From the NCBI GenBank assembly GCA_001792895.1, contig MARA01000044.1:248001-312000 (forward strand): DNA of 64,000 bases, read 5' to 3'. A program made the translations under genes and the position numbers. Below, piece by piece: positions 53,801-64,000 of the stretch (the first letter of the stretch is position 1; every line of letters starts with the position of its first letter). The stretch comes from Lentinus brumalis (Eukaryota > Basidiomycota > Agaricomycetes > Polyporales > Polyporaceae). Under the pieces are notes generated by a model. That model was given only the letters and a program-made list of their open reading frames with translations. It did not search any database and had not been told where the DNA came from.

Positions 53801-55057
53801 CTAGTCAACAATGGTCTCCCACCTGGGCTGCAGTTCTGGTTGTGCAGATGGTAAGCCCCCTTGCCTCCTTTGTACCCCGCTGAACTCCGCGCTGATGATC
53901 AACCATCCAGACCGCAGAGCGGCGGCATGCCGTAATATACCCAGCGGGCCCGGGGAGCCGTGCAACGCGCTGAGTCAGGGCATACAACGACCAGCAGGTG
54001 AGCATATTGCACCTTGCTCCGTCGTCTTACTCGTTCAAAGTACCATCAACTCACCGTACTGCACAGAAGATCACTCAAAGTGCAGTGCGTCTCCAGAAGA
54101 CTCAGTCCGCCTCAAGCAACTGGGACACCGACCAGCAACGTTCACCGGCTGGCGAGGCTGACAGCAGCCTGAAGACATCCTGTAAGTCGCAGTACGAGCC
54201 AAGTCTCCCGGGCTGCTGCCGCCAGTTCCGAGAGCACCAGAGTCGGGGGATGACCTTCAAGTTTACAGTGCGCATGCGATTCCAGTGGCGGCGACTCAAG
54301 GTGAGCACCTTCGTCGCGCGGAGAACGCGGCACTAACCAAGCGGTGGAGAGGTGCCCCTGACATAAAACAGAGCGACCCACAGCGTGTAGCGCGAAACGA
54401 GCCCGAAGTCTGAGCACAGTGCCAGCAGAGTTGTCGCGGGCAGGGCTGGCGCAGCACGCAGCTTGTGATCTACATCTCTGTGAGCGCTACCCTTACCTTC
54501 TTCGGCGACTGGCTTCCTCTTCCAGCAGGTGACGTCACGCGACGCGACGAGGACGCGCCGAACGGCGAGCGAGGAGTTGCGGGAGGCGGATGCTGCTAGG
54601 GTACGAGCTTGACTCACCTCGTGGCACTGCCCGCCAGCTTACCCCACATGCTCTGCGTGTCCTCGTCGTCCAGAACGGCAAGCACGACATCGTCCGCCCG
54701 CTTTGCAGGCGCAAAGTTGCAGCGACTGGTAAGCCCGCGCATATACTGACCTATATTGTGTCCATTGTTTCAGATACGCACCAGTTTACGCCAGAACGAG
54801 GAGCAGGAGAGCAGCGCAGGAACGACTGGAGCCGCGGAGAGCAGGAGGGGACATGGTGGTCGAGAGCAAGCCGTCCGGGTTTAGGCGCCCATGCTCTGCG
54901 GCGCGTTGTGTGTCTGTCACCGCGTGCAGAACCTCCAATGCAGGCATCGTAGCTACCCATGTAGTAGTCAATCTGTACTAGTCGCATGCTCTGAATACAC
55001 GATGTTCCCCTACCTCCAAGTGCGAGTCTCAGCCATCTCCGAGCTCCTCTCCCATGG
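47822..55057. other. Gene-poor region between the two duplication copies
   Basis: About 7.2 kb without a gene I can support. Short phrases repeat with divergence: tacgcgtcgatccggg near 49084 against tacgtgtcgatccgcg near 49380, and gaggacgcgat near 48956 and 49557. The minus strand at 49033-49311 has an exon-like fragment (REFVWSGADDYYRWPGVSDA) and at 54333-54600 another (LLALCSDFGLVSRYTLWVAL). Between 50400 and 52200 many GTGAGT/GTACGT and CAG signals occur on the minus strand at intron-like spacing, but the implied exons do not join into a recognisable protein. It may hold decayed genes or old repeats. Confidence 0.4.
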
Positions 55058-55060
55058 TCG

Positions 55061-55130
55061 TAGAGTATGCACACTGGTGGGCTACCGTAGAATATGCACA
55101 CTGGTGGGCTACCGTCGTAGAATATGCACA
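55061..55130 (+). repeat. Short tandem repeat
   Basis: Two and a half copies of a 27-30 bp unit, tagagtatgcacactggtgg and following, at 55061-55087, 55088-55117 and 55118-55130 (partial). The second unit has an extra tcg. It lies just left of duplication copy 2. Confidence 0.85.
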
Positions 55131-55261
55131 GAGTCAAGTGATCGATCTGGAAGATGCGCTGTTGGGATCTCGCGATGGGGTTAGCGGCGCCATGAGGCAA
55201 GTCGCAGCATCAAAATATATTCACCACGGCGATGTACATGCCCAGCCTGGCCGGGGGTGCA

Positions 55262-56106
55262 CTCTCACCAGCCCCTGCAGCACCTGGGAGCCATTCGTGC
55301 CCTCAGGCAAGAACAGCTCCTCAGTGTCCAGCCCAGAAAAGCTCGTCTCGTTCGTCACGACCTTCACCGTCACCGTCCCGCCTCCCCGAGGCACGACGAT
55401 CTCCACTATCGGCGGGGTCCACGTCCCGTTGCTCCCCGGGGTGACCGACAGCCGCGCAGCACTGTCCGCGGGGACAGAGAGGTACAGGTCTGCCCCGTTG
55501 TAGTCCGCGGACGCGGGCGAGGTCGTGTTGATCCACCGCCGGTGCAGGCGCACGGACGTCTCGCTGTGCTCTGCGAGCATGTAGTTGAAGACGTCGTGCA
55601 TCACCCCGCCGCCCTCGACGTAGTCTAGCAAAGGCAAGAATCAGAGCGTGCACTTCGCACAGATGGCCTCGACGTACCCCGCATGGCGCGCACGGCCCCG
55701 ACGATAGTCGCCCCAAGCGTCGCATTCGCGTCAAACGCGAGCTCAGCCTGCAGACCGACGTTGAAGTAGTCCGCCGTCGCGCTCCTGAGCGAGCCCTCCA
55801 CCAGATGCACGCCGAGCGTCCCGCTTCCGCCCGTGTCCGCGGGGAGGAAGTACGCGAGCGCGCCCGAGTTGCCCGCAGGAAGCGCCACGACGAGCCGCCG
55901 CTGCGCGCTCGTGCTGTTCGCGCTCGTCAGGAGCAGCTGTGCGCTCGTGAGGTTGTCCCGGAGGAAGTGGTTGTCGTTCCCGCCCGAGACGACCTTGGAG
56001 GAGAGGCTTGGCGCGGTGTTGTTGACGATCTGGGCTGCCGCTGCGCTGAACAGATGCAGCGTGCTGAGCAGGGAACGCTTCGTACTGCGACTTGGGGTTG
56101 GACGCA
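55262..56106 (-). pseudogene. 5' fragment of the six-hairpin-glycosidase-like gene (copy 2)
   Basis: Exon 1 (56106-55678) and most of exon 2 (55624 to about 55262) of the gene at 43549-46340, with the same signal peptide, splice sites and spacing. Here exon 1 is intact: it encodes RLVVALPAGNSGALAYFLPA, the part deleted from the other copy. Homology stops inside exon 2, so the catalytic-type region is missing and no functional product is expected. Confidence 0.88.
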
Positions 56107-56559
56107 TGCTGATGTCTGCCAGCAGTGTCCGCCTTGCTGCATTATATGCTCGGGGCCGCCCTAGCGTCATAGCTGGCCAAGGTCAGCTGGCCAGCGCTAT
56201 CGACGTCAGCTGTCTGGCTGAGGAATGTCAGTGAGGACGCACATCGCTTGGCGTAAATCGACGTCGCTGGTCGACCTTTGACTGCTGCGCACGATCTCAT
56301 GTAATTCCGTTCATCCTAATGTTCTCCTATTGATCACCAAGCGCGCAGTCACCGCATAAGCAGCGAGCATGAGAACGCGGATGGCCTGGTCGAGCTTGGA
56401 CTCATACCGGGACACAAAGCTGGATACCCTCGCGATGACTCTTCATGTCAAGGGGGGATCCGGACTGACATGACATGCGAGGTCGCATCTCTCATTCCAA
56501 TTACAACCTGACTTGAGCGTACATACATAAAAAGAAGCTATAGAATACACAACACCTGA

Positions 56560-57478
56560 TCAAGCACTCGCCAGACCGACAGCAGCGGCGGCGGCAGCGA
56601 CGACGGGGACGGTCGCCGGGGACTCAAGGACCTTCTCGGACGCTGCCGCTGCGGACTCTAGCACCTTATCCGCCGCCGCGACCACGGTAGAGCCTGCGCT
56701 GGAGGACGCCTCCGCGGGGGGACTGTGGTTCGTCTTCGCCTTCTTTTTCTTCTTCAGCATGGCTGAGGGGCGTATCGTCAGACACGGACAACGAAGGGGG
56801 GAGGGCACGATTGACTTACCGACTGTGACGGCGCTCTTGACGTTGTCGACGATCTCGCGGCTCTGCTCGATGTACTCCGTGTCCTCCAGGCGGTGCTTCC
56901 TCCCTGCGGCCGCATCCGAAGACGAACCACCGGCGGCCATGCCGAGCTTCTTCTCCAGAGCCTCGAGCTTGGCGCGCTGCGCCTCCTGCTGGGCCTTCTT
57001 GCGCAGAGGCTCGCTCTCGATGTACTCCGCCAGCCTGAGCATACGATGAGTGAACAGCGAAAGAACGAGGAGCGGGATGGACGTACTTCTTCGCCTCCTT
57101 GATGGTGCTCAGCCTCCGACCGCTGAGGTCCCTGCACGAGTCGTTGTTGCTCGTCTTCTGGCTGCTCATGCGACCGCCGGCGGCACGCAGCTGCGAGCCG
57201 AAACCGCCCTTGCCACCGCGGAGCCGGGGCACGAGACGGAGCGAGACGAGACTGTGCGCGCCTTCATGCTCTTCGCGGAAGAGCGTAGCAATAGATGCGT
57301 TGGATTCGGGGACGAGGCCTGGAGTAGGAGTGAGGACGAGGTCGGCGGCGGCGGAGTGGAGGGGAAGAGACGGATAGCGGTCAGCGACTCATAGAGGTCA
57401 GCGAAGGACGTTTCTGAGGGACAGCGAGGGCAAGAGTCGGGCAGGGAGCAAACATCGAGATGAGGGAGAGGTAGACAT
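56560..57478 (-). CDS. SDE2-like protein, copy 2
   Basis: Three exons on the minus strand: about 57400-57087, 57034-56820, 56762-56560. It shares the [17 protein letters not shown] processing-site region, [20 protein letters not shown], the Lys/Glu coiled segment and the KKKKKAKT patch with copy 1. Its last exon keeps six C (56716-56721), so the frame continues through an Ala-rich tail ([16 protein letters not shown]) to the stop. Sde2 proteins act in pre-mRNA splicing and genome stability after cleavage of the ubiquitin-fold. As in copy 1, the N-terminal ubiquitin-fold frame is discontinuous near 57390, and the start shown is only a candidate, so this copy too may be defective. Confidence 0.65.
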
Positions 57479-57606
57479 GGTGGGCAATGGACACTGGACA
57501 GCAGCGGATGGACGTTGAGGACGACCCGGGCCAGACGCCGCCCACAGACGCGCACGGGACAAACACACGCAAACACTCATACAGCACGTCATCGGAGGCC
57601 TTGCAC

Positions 57607-58248
57607 TATGACGGGATCCATAGGACAAAAATCATTGTGCCCCTAATTTCACTGGTTTTGCATGCTCTTCATGAAACTTCAGCATATTTCCCGAAGTTTT
57701 GTATCTTTTATGTATTCTCCGGCACTTTTCCAACGTTTGCTCTATGTTTCTCAAGGTTTCCGCCCCTTTCACTCGCCTTACCGCACCTGCCCCATACATT
57801 CCTCGCGTAGCACGCACAGCCTAACCACATCTGCGATTTCAGGGCTTTTCCTGTTGTTTGCGCGCTCTTGCTGCCTTTTCAGGAATTCACGCCGTCTCCG
57901 CGCCTTTCTGCAGCACTGCCACACCATCACCTCCTCCCACCTCAATTTCCTAGATTTTCAGGCGCCCTGCATGGCTGCAGACATCAACCGCGGTTAGCGG
58001 CACGCTAGTGGGGAGTCTCCCCCGCTACCGATCTATCGGGTAACCAAGTGAGATTCCCGACGACCTCACATGTGGTCCCCCGTTAGAATCACGCCTTCGT
58101 GTGCCGCGCATGGCACAGGCAGACAGAGGTACATACGACATCAAGCACAGTCTGCGCTATCCCGCTCCTTTCCCCCGCTCACTCATCGTCAAGTTCCCCC
58201 GCTGTCGCGCTCGCCCCTCCCCCCCCTCACCGTTTTTTGTCCATCCGC
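57607..58248. other. Intergenic, right of duplication copy 2
   Basis: 640 bp. Bases 57606-57990 are noticeably richer in T and A than the neighbours, with no gene. It should hold the promoter of the HECT-like gene. A run of C (cccccc) precedes the ATG. Confidence 0.5.
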
Positions 58249-60712
58249 ATGTCTCTCCCCACACCCCGCCGCGGTCAGTGCGTTCACCCCGAGTGTCGCA
58301 CCGGTCAGTTTCCTCCTTGCACCGGATGGATGGTCTTCGTGAACGGCGTCACCCGTTTTGTGAGTACCGTCCGTCTCTATACGTGTCCTCTCTTCACATG
58401 CGGTCAGACTCCTACATTCCCCCAAGAAGTGTGCGGCGCGTGCGATCACACCTGGCTGGCTCACCGTATACAGCCAGAGGAGTTTGCTCCGCCCGGCCAG
58501 GCTCCTCGTGCTGAGGCTTTGCGTCGGGGCCCGTGCGAGGAACGTCAATGCGGCGGGTTCTACTCTGTTCGTCTCTCCTCCTTTTGTCACGTCTGTTGTT
58601 GTCCGCCTCACCACCCACCCAGGCCGCCGTGATTGGTGACTGGAACCTGCGCACCCCGTGCGCGTGCGGTGCACCGCTGTACGCACACACCACGATGGAC
58701 TATGTCGCACCCGGCCCGTTACACAGGTAAACACATGTTTCCTTCTTACCCCGCCGACACCATCCGCTGATATCCCGGCCGCATGTAGCCCGGTTCCCAA
58801 CGTTCCCTCTCCTGCTTCCTTCGGCATCCACCCTGACTTCGCTTCCACCGCCGCTGCCCAATCCCCGCTTTCTGCCGCCGCCATCTCGGCCGCGCCTGCC
58901 ATCGCCGCGTTCACGGGCACGCGCGCCGACAAGCCTGGCAAAACCAACGTGCGCCGTCTTGACAGTATTGTGCGAATGCATGCTGAAATCGCGCAGGAGG
59001 GCCACGTCAACACATCCCGGTTCCGCACCTCTGTCACGACTGGCGCGCCTCCAAATGCCGCCGCTTCGTCGTCCTCCAGCATCGCGCGCCCGTCGTCCGC
59101 CCTTGAAGTGCAGTCGGGCACCACTACCATCCTTGTCCACCTCATCCCGTTCAAGGTACGTCCCCCCTGGGCCCGCATCGCTGTCTATCTCACTCGCCTG
59201 TGCTTTCCCAGCATCCGCTCGGCGATGACGCCGCCGACGGCTCGTCTGCATGGCCCAAGCGTGTCCCGTTTGCGTGGAAGACCAAGGAATACGACACGCT
59301 CGTTCAACTATGTCACGACTTCAACATGGTCTTTCCCGTCGAGCTCCCCACGATCGGCCCGGCATGGGAACAACTGTATCAACAGGTCATGGCTCATTGC
59401 CGCGAGGAAGAGTTGGTGCTGACCGGTTATCGCGACGACGTCGACCCCGAAGGGCCCAACTACATGCCTTTCGCTCTCCTCACCAGCGGTCCGGCCAAAG
59501 GTACATCGGCAGCAAGGCGTTTCGCCGTGGACACCAGTCTGAACCCCGAGACGTTCACCATCAAGAGCCTCACCGCGAAGACGTTCTCGTCTCCGCCGTA
59601 CGCGAAGAAAAGTCCGCCCACGTGGGCGAAGCTTCCGTTCATTCGTCTCGGTGAGTATTTAATCCCGCCCGACACGCGACCGCTGTAATCATGTCTTCAC
59701 AGTCCCTCGATTCGGCGACATCCACTCTCACCTAGGACGATTTGATCTCTACGCTGCCCGCCACCCTGGCCTCCGAGACTACATGGATGTGCAGTGCAAG
59801 TATGCCACGCATCCGTGCTTCCCCATGCGCGTTCTTGCTGGCCTGAACATGCCCCATTTTGTCGCCGAGTGCGGACGCGCATGTCCCGTCCCACCCGCAG
59901 CGCGGTCGCCTGAGCGTGTTCCGTCTCCCTACCCTGGTGAGGCTGAGCAACGCCTCCTTGATCAGCCTTACCCCCCGCTCGATGAGCTCGACGACGATGC
60001 GCATGCGCGCAGTCCATCCCCCTCTGACCAGGTGTCCCCTCGGTCTTTCCTCTATCAGTCGCTGCCCATGGAGACCCACGAGCACCCGGCCTTTGAATTC
60101 CCTCCGTCGGCGCTGGTGAGTCACTTCCGGTATGGCATATATTGTATACGCTAATTGAGTGTTGCTTTCCAGCGCCCCGAACCGCCCGCCCCACGCTCCG
60201 CCCGCATGAGCACAGGCGGGCGCGCTCCTCGCCAGCAGGCTTCCGCCAGTGCTTCGCGCCCCCCGTCGCGCATCCAGGCCCTTTCCAGCTTCAACGGACA
60301 GGGTTCGAACGCTGTCGCCTCCAGCAGTACTAGCGCGCCACCCCTCAACGCTGTCGCCTCTGTCAGCGGCAGCGACCACGGGCCCCACTCCACCGCAGCT
60401 CCGTCGGGCAGCCTCAGCGCACATCACACCGGTCTCGATGCGCCTCGCACTCGCATGCCCACATGCTCCAGCATGACAGAGGCGTCCACGTCGACGTCGT
60501 TCCCACGCTCCGGCTCCCGCCCTGTACGTCGCAATGTTCCTCTGTCGCACCATGTTTCCCATGTGCTTCGCTCACCTCAGTATGTTATTGCCTGCAGACC
60601 GTTGGGCGCGAGTCCTCCGACTCGGACTACGTGCCGTCTGACGACGAAGTCACTGTGCCCAGCGTACGCCCGCGCGACGAAGATGATGAGGTCTATTTCT
60701 ATTCCAAGTGAC
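58249..60712 (+). CDS. Cys-rich N-terminal protein, 5' part of HECT-like gene
   Basis: Eight exons in phase: 58249-58359, 58408-58566, 58623-58726, 58789-59155, 59212-59650, 59703-60115, 60173-60523, and about 60593-60712. The first 120 residues carry paired Cys/His motifs (CVHPECRTG, VCGACDHTWLAH, RQCGGFY, CACGAPLYAH) that probably bind zinc. A Ser/Ala/Pro-rich linker follows, then a conserved-looking block (PFAWKTKEYDTLVQLCHDF, PRFGDIHSHLGRFDLYAARH), then another low-complexity acidic stretch (ESSDSDYVPSDDE). The frame can end at TGA 60710-60712, or splice on into the HECT-like part that follows. I recognise the overall type as one expanded in Agaricomycetes, but no assigned function is known to me. 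Confidence 0.65.
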
Positions 60713-60917
60713 CTCTGACCCGCCCCGCTCATCACCCTCATATCCCAGGCCGCGTCCCGCCCTAGTACCCGCGCCCGGCACACGAGCCCCGCCCCGCCCG
60801 TACCACCTGCTCTCCCTGACCTTGTACGTAGTGCCCGACCACCCACTGGCGCTGTTTCTAACGCGATCGCGAACTCAGCAGCCCACACGGGTCCGAGAGA
60901 CTGACGTTCCCCTCGCG

Positions 60918-62665
60918 ATGCCGTCGGAAGCTGCACTGGATGCATGGACACGGCGTATCATCAATTCCGTCCCGGTCGAGATATACCATGTCAACCGGCC
61001 CGCTATCAACGCCCCCGACGTCGAATCCGCTGCGAGGGTTCTCCTGTTCCTCATCGAGTGGCAGTTCACTCATAACGTGCAGAGTGCTACCCGGGCTGCT
61101 CAAGACGCTTTTCGCCAGGCTCTCACAGACTCCTGCGGGCCCGCAAACACCTGCTCGTTGACGACCCATTACATGCTGTTGCGCAACGCACGCACGTTGG
61201 GTATTCGGGTGTACGTCTTATGTTCTACCTCCGGGTCTCTGCTGGAAGCTGATGTACCTTGCAGCGGGGCCGGTCTTGGAGCCGGTGTGCAGCGCAGTGT
61301 ACTTCGCGCCGCGGTCGACATCGTCGTGCACGATCAGGCGTGTTGGCAGGAGATGGGACGGTACTACATACCGACGATACATCTCGACGGCGTCACGACG
61401 GTATCCGCCCGCATCGCCAAGATGAAAACTGCTGGCTTCCTATCCATGCTGCACCTCCTCGCCGGTCTAGGTGGACCTCATCCGATCTCGCCGTTCCTCC
61501 TCCTTCTTGCCATCGTCGGCCGCGAGCGCGCATGTCTTGTCGATGCCCCCTGTGGCGTGTCCTCGACGTTGAGCTCTACGAACGCTTTCGCCCATGGTGG
61601 GAGTACGATGGCATGTCTGCCGTCCCTGTCAGTGATCCACGCATCTTCGGCCTCCTGACGGCGGCGTCTTACGATGTGAGTTCCTTCGTCGCACTGCATT
61701 GATGTACATAGCTCATGGCCATTCTTATCAGCCGCGCACATTGGCAGGCATCGTGCCTAGCCCAGATACTCTGACGAACATGGAGAGGTCCATGGTGTCC
61801 GCAGCGCTCTTCGGCGCACCTAACGTCAGCTCGTTCGTCGACTTCCAGGCGTTTCGCGATGGCATGTCAGTCGCCGTCCTGCCACTGGCAACTCTAGAGG
61901 GTGTAAGCTTCGTCAATGTACGTCCTCGTGCCAGTGCTCACAATGTTCGACCTCAGCTATTTGTCTGGCGCGCGCGAGACTACGTGGCGCGCCTCTGCAA
62001 CCAGCGACTAGAAGATGTGGAGTGGCTTTTGTCCAAGCTCGTCTTCAGTTCGCCGCTCAACCGCAAGAAGATAGACGAGGCCGCGGCCACCTCCGATGAG
62101 GTCTCCCAGGACTATATCGACGTCACGTTCGAGAGCGCGTTCGAGGACCGCGTGCGCTTCTACCTCGTTCAGCCAGGTCACCCGGATCACGACGAGGTCA
62201 AGGCCATGGTAGGGGCGGAGCGATTTCAACGCGAGCGAGAAGATCCAGTTCTCCGCGCACGTCTCTTCTTGCAGACGATTCACGGCTGTGACTTGGTCCC
62301 GATGGATCCTGACATCCAGTTCACGGTAGGTGTCTCATGACATCTCCCGTTGCGCGAGGACACTCAGACCCGCCGAACAGTTTGTATTCCGACACACTGG
62401 CTCCCGCGTGCCCGTGCCAGCCAACGAAGACGGACCTCAGCCCGCTCCTGTGAGTTCTACGTCATCCGGCCTCATGCGGTTGAACCTGCAACATCGCTGA
62501 CATGAACTTGTTACTCAGCTCTTTTTCCGCACATGTTTCAATCGGTGCGAGGTCGACATCGACCGCGGCGTGCGCAATATATTGGATGAAGCTCATCCTT
62601 ACCGACATTTCCAGGCGTGGTTTCATGGCGGCCTGTTGGAACCCAATAGTTTTAACATGGTATGA
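60918..62665 (+). CDS. HECT-like C-terminal domain protein (3' part)
   Basis: Six exons: 60918 (or further 5')-61210, 61265-61675, 61732-61902, 61957-62325, 62381-62449, 62519-62665. The C-terminus resembles a HECT ubiquitin-ligase C-lobe: RLFLQTIHGCDLVPM matches the HECT region before the active site, and FFRTCFNRCEVDID contains TCFN, the usual catalytic-cysteine motif. If active, the protein would transfer ubiquitin to substrates. The N-terminal part (PSEAALDAWTRRI, LLFLIEWQF, PHPISPFLLLLAIVGRER) is helical. The second exon changes frame at a CCCCC run at 61546-61550; one more C gives DAPLWRVLDVELYERFRPWW, the expected continuation. It is probably the same gene as 58249-60712, although no fully convincing intron joins them. 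Confidence 0.65.
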
Positions 62666-63181
62666 GGCGTCGGTAAGGCTCCTTCGTCGCTATGTACATA
62701 CACTTCCACACCGCGCCTCGTCATGCTGTTAATATATGTATGCTACTCTCCAATGGCACGCCGCCCTCGTGTTCGTTGTAGGCACTCCATTACTCCCGGC
62801 CTATGCACGCATGCCACGCTCGCGCGATCCAGCCACTTAGCAAGTATCATCACAGGCGCAGGCTGCTACAGCCTTCATGGTCGCGCGCGGCAAGCGCCTG
62901 TCGTCGTTGCTCTTCTCCTCCTACCACCACCCTCTCTGCTTATCAGTTGCCTCTCGTCGCCTCATACGCCTCTTCTGTGGTCTAAGTCTCTGTGTCTCTC
63001 TAGCAATCGACTTCTTCTCAACCGCGTCAATCACCAACATCATGAACACCACGCAGGAGGGTAAGGTTGATCAGGCAGAGGCGAGCACGCTCCCTCAGGT
63101 AACGTCTTTCAACCTCATTCGGGGTTCTGCAGGACGGAGTGGCGATTCGTTTGTATCTATCTAACCAGTGCCGGGGGGACT
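62666..63181. other. Intergenic before coiled-coil gene
   Basis: About 515 bp. A short open segment starting at ATG 63042 (MNTTQEGKVDQAEASTLPQ, with a GTAACG donor at 63099) could be an extra first exon of the next gene, but its phase does not fit the frame used downstream. Confidence 0.4.
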
Positions 63182-64000
63182 ATGAAGACACCACAGCGCG
63201 GGCTCGCTGCCTCGGCGACTGCGTCGCTCGATCCCTCCGCCGCCCCCTCGTTAGGGGATGTGTTGTTAACCAAGGTCGCGTTCGAGGTACGTCGTGCCCT
63301 GCGTCATCTCCTTTAGATCGATTCAGCCTTCCCTCATCACACGCGCATGTTCGGCGAACAGTTGAATAAGGACCCGGCACTGCGCCAGGCCATCAACGAC
63401 TTTACTCCGTTCGATGTGCATGCGCGATGTCGCGATGAGACCGCCAGTGTCGTCGCTGCGCATTCGCGGCTGGTGGAGTCCCTCGCCGTGAGCAAGGAGA
63501 TCACGCAGATGGAGCATGACAGGCTGGCCGGCGAGATTGCGCGACTGCGGGCTCAGTTGGACGACATCAATGCGCAGAACCACATCTTGCACGCAGACCT
63601 GCAGGCGGCCACCGCGGCGCGAGAGGCTTGCGAGCGCGAGTTCGCTCAGCAGGCACATGCGCATCAGCAAGAGCTCGCCGACCTGTCAGATGCGCATGAG
63701 CGTGAGCTCTCAGCCCTCATGGGTGCGCATGCCACCGAAATGGCGCAACAGCGCGCGAGCCTGGAAACCGCCGCCAAGCGCAAGCACACCGCTTCCGTCG
63801 GCCAGTTCTTCAGGGACCTGGCGAAGTCGAACAACGTCAACGCAGCCCTCAAGCAGCAACTGGCCGTTGTCCGCAATGAGTCCGCCGCGCGCATCGCCGC
63901 GCTCCAGGCGCAGGTCGACGCCGCCCAGCAGGCCGCTGTGTCGCCGCCCACGCAAACGCAGGTAAGTTGTTCTACTCTCGCGTGTGCGCGGCACCACTGA
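63182..64000 (+). CDS. Coiled-coil protein, 5' part, runs off the window
   Basis: Two exons: 63182-63286 and 63317-63961, both phase 0, followed by a GTAAGT donor at 63962, so further exons lie beyond the window. The protein opens with MKTPQRGLAAS and LGDVLLTKVAFE, then IDSAFPHHTRMFGEQLNKD. From about residue 80 it is a long heptad-rich coiled coil (RLAGEIARLRAQLDDIN, RELSALMGAHATEMAQQRA, ARIAALQAQVDAAQQAAV). There is no catalytic motif. It lies 0.5 kb downstream of, and co-directional with, the HECT-like gene. Start codon uncertain. Confidence 0.6.

Larger units (their letters stand above)
55260..57606. repeat. Segmental duplication, copy 2
   Basis: Direct-orientation counterpart of 45540-47821, about 9.75 kb away. 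The left limit falls inside exon 2 of the glycosidase-like gene near ggggctgg at about 55262. The right limit is at the cttgcac junction at 57606. It keeps 61 bp (55837-55897) that copy 1 has lost. Confidence 0.92.

Noticed and set aside
1..64000. CRISPR arrays, rRNA genes, biosynthetic core enzymes (PKS/NRPS/terpene synthase)
   Set aside because: None seen on either strand; the transporters and dehydrogenase are not accompanied by a core enzyme.

Overview
This is fungal nuclear DNA, most likely from an Agaricomycete (mushroom or polypore type basidiomycete). The evidence is dense 40-120 bp GT-AG introns, micro-exons, GC-rich coding sequence, a class I hydrophobin, and two large non-LTR retrotransposons (LINEs) with an apurinic-type endonuclease, a reverse transcriptase and an RNase H, the combination typical of the fungal Tad1 group. 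Nothing prokaryotic was seen.

Layout: (1) 1-12493 is repeat and mobile DNA. A GC-rich repeat block is followed by a long purine-rich leader and an intact LINE on the + strand (LINE-A; ORF1 3794-6526, ORF2 6931-12225, poly(A) 12473-12493). (2) 12494-25061 is a gene island: a secreted GPI-anchored ThuA-like protein (+), an MFS transporter (+), the nuclear export receptor CSE1/exportin-2 (-), and a class I hydrophobin (+) that shares a divergent promoter region with CSE1. (3) 25062-37552 is a second, related LINE on the - strand (LINE-B). An 18-bp target-site duplication brackets it and so fixes its length at about 12.45 kb. Its ORF2 and ORF1 carry single-base frameshifts, its ORF1 contains a recognisable intron, and its roughly 3.5 kb leader contains an additional 222-codon ORF. 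(4) 37553-43179 holds an aldehyde dehydrogenase and a DHA1-type MFS drug transporter, both + and both complete. (5) 43549-57606 contains a direct segmental duplication of about 2.3 kb. Copy 1 (about 45540-47821) and copy 2 (about 55260-57606) each carry the 5' part of a six-hairpin-glycosidase-like gene and an SDE2-like gene, and the two copies have decayed in different places. The 7.4 kb between them is gene-poor. (6) 58249-62665 encodes a cysteine-rich protein with a HECT-like C-terminus (one split gene or two adjacent genes). It is followed by the start of a coiled-coil protein gene that leaves the window at 64000.

The host genes do not form an obvious pathway or cluster. Exon structures were built by hand from splice consensus, reading phase and protein continuity; every exon chain reported as complete keeps phase throughout. 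A recurring oddity is single-base frameshifts, several at short homopolymers, in LINE-B, the glycosidase-like gene, SDE2-like copy 1 and the HECT-like gene. Whether these are real decay or assembly error cannot be settled from the sequence alone.
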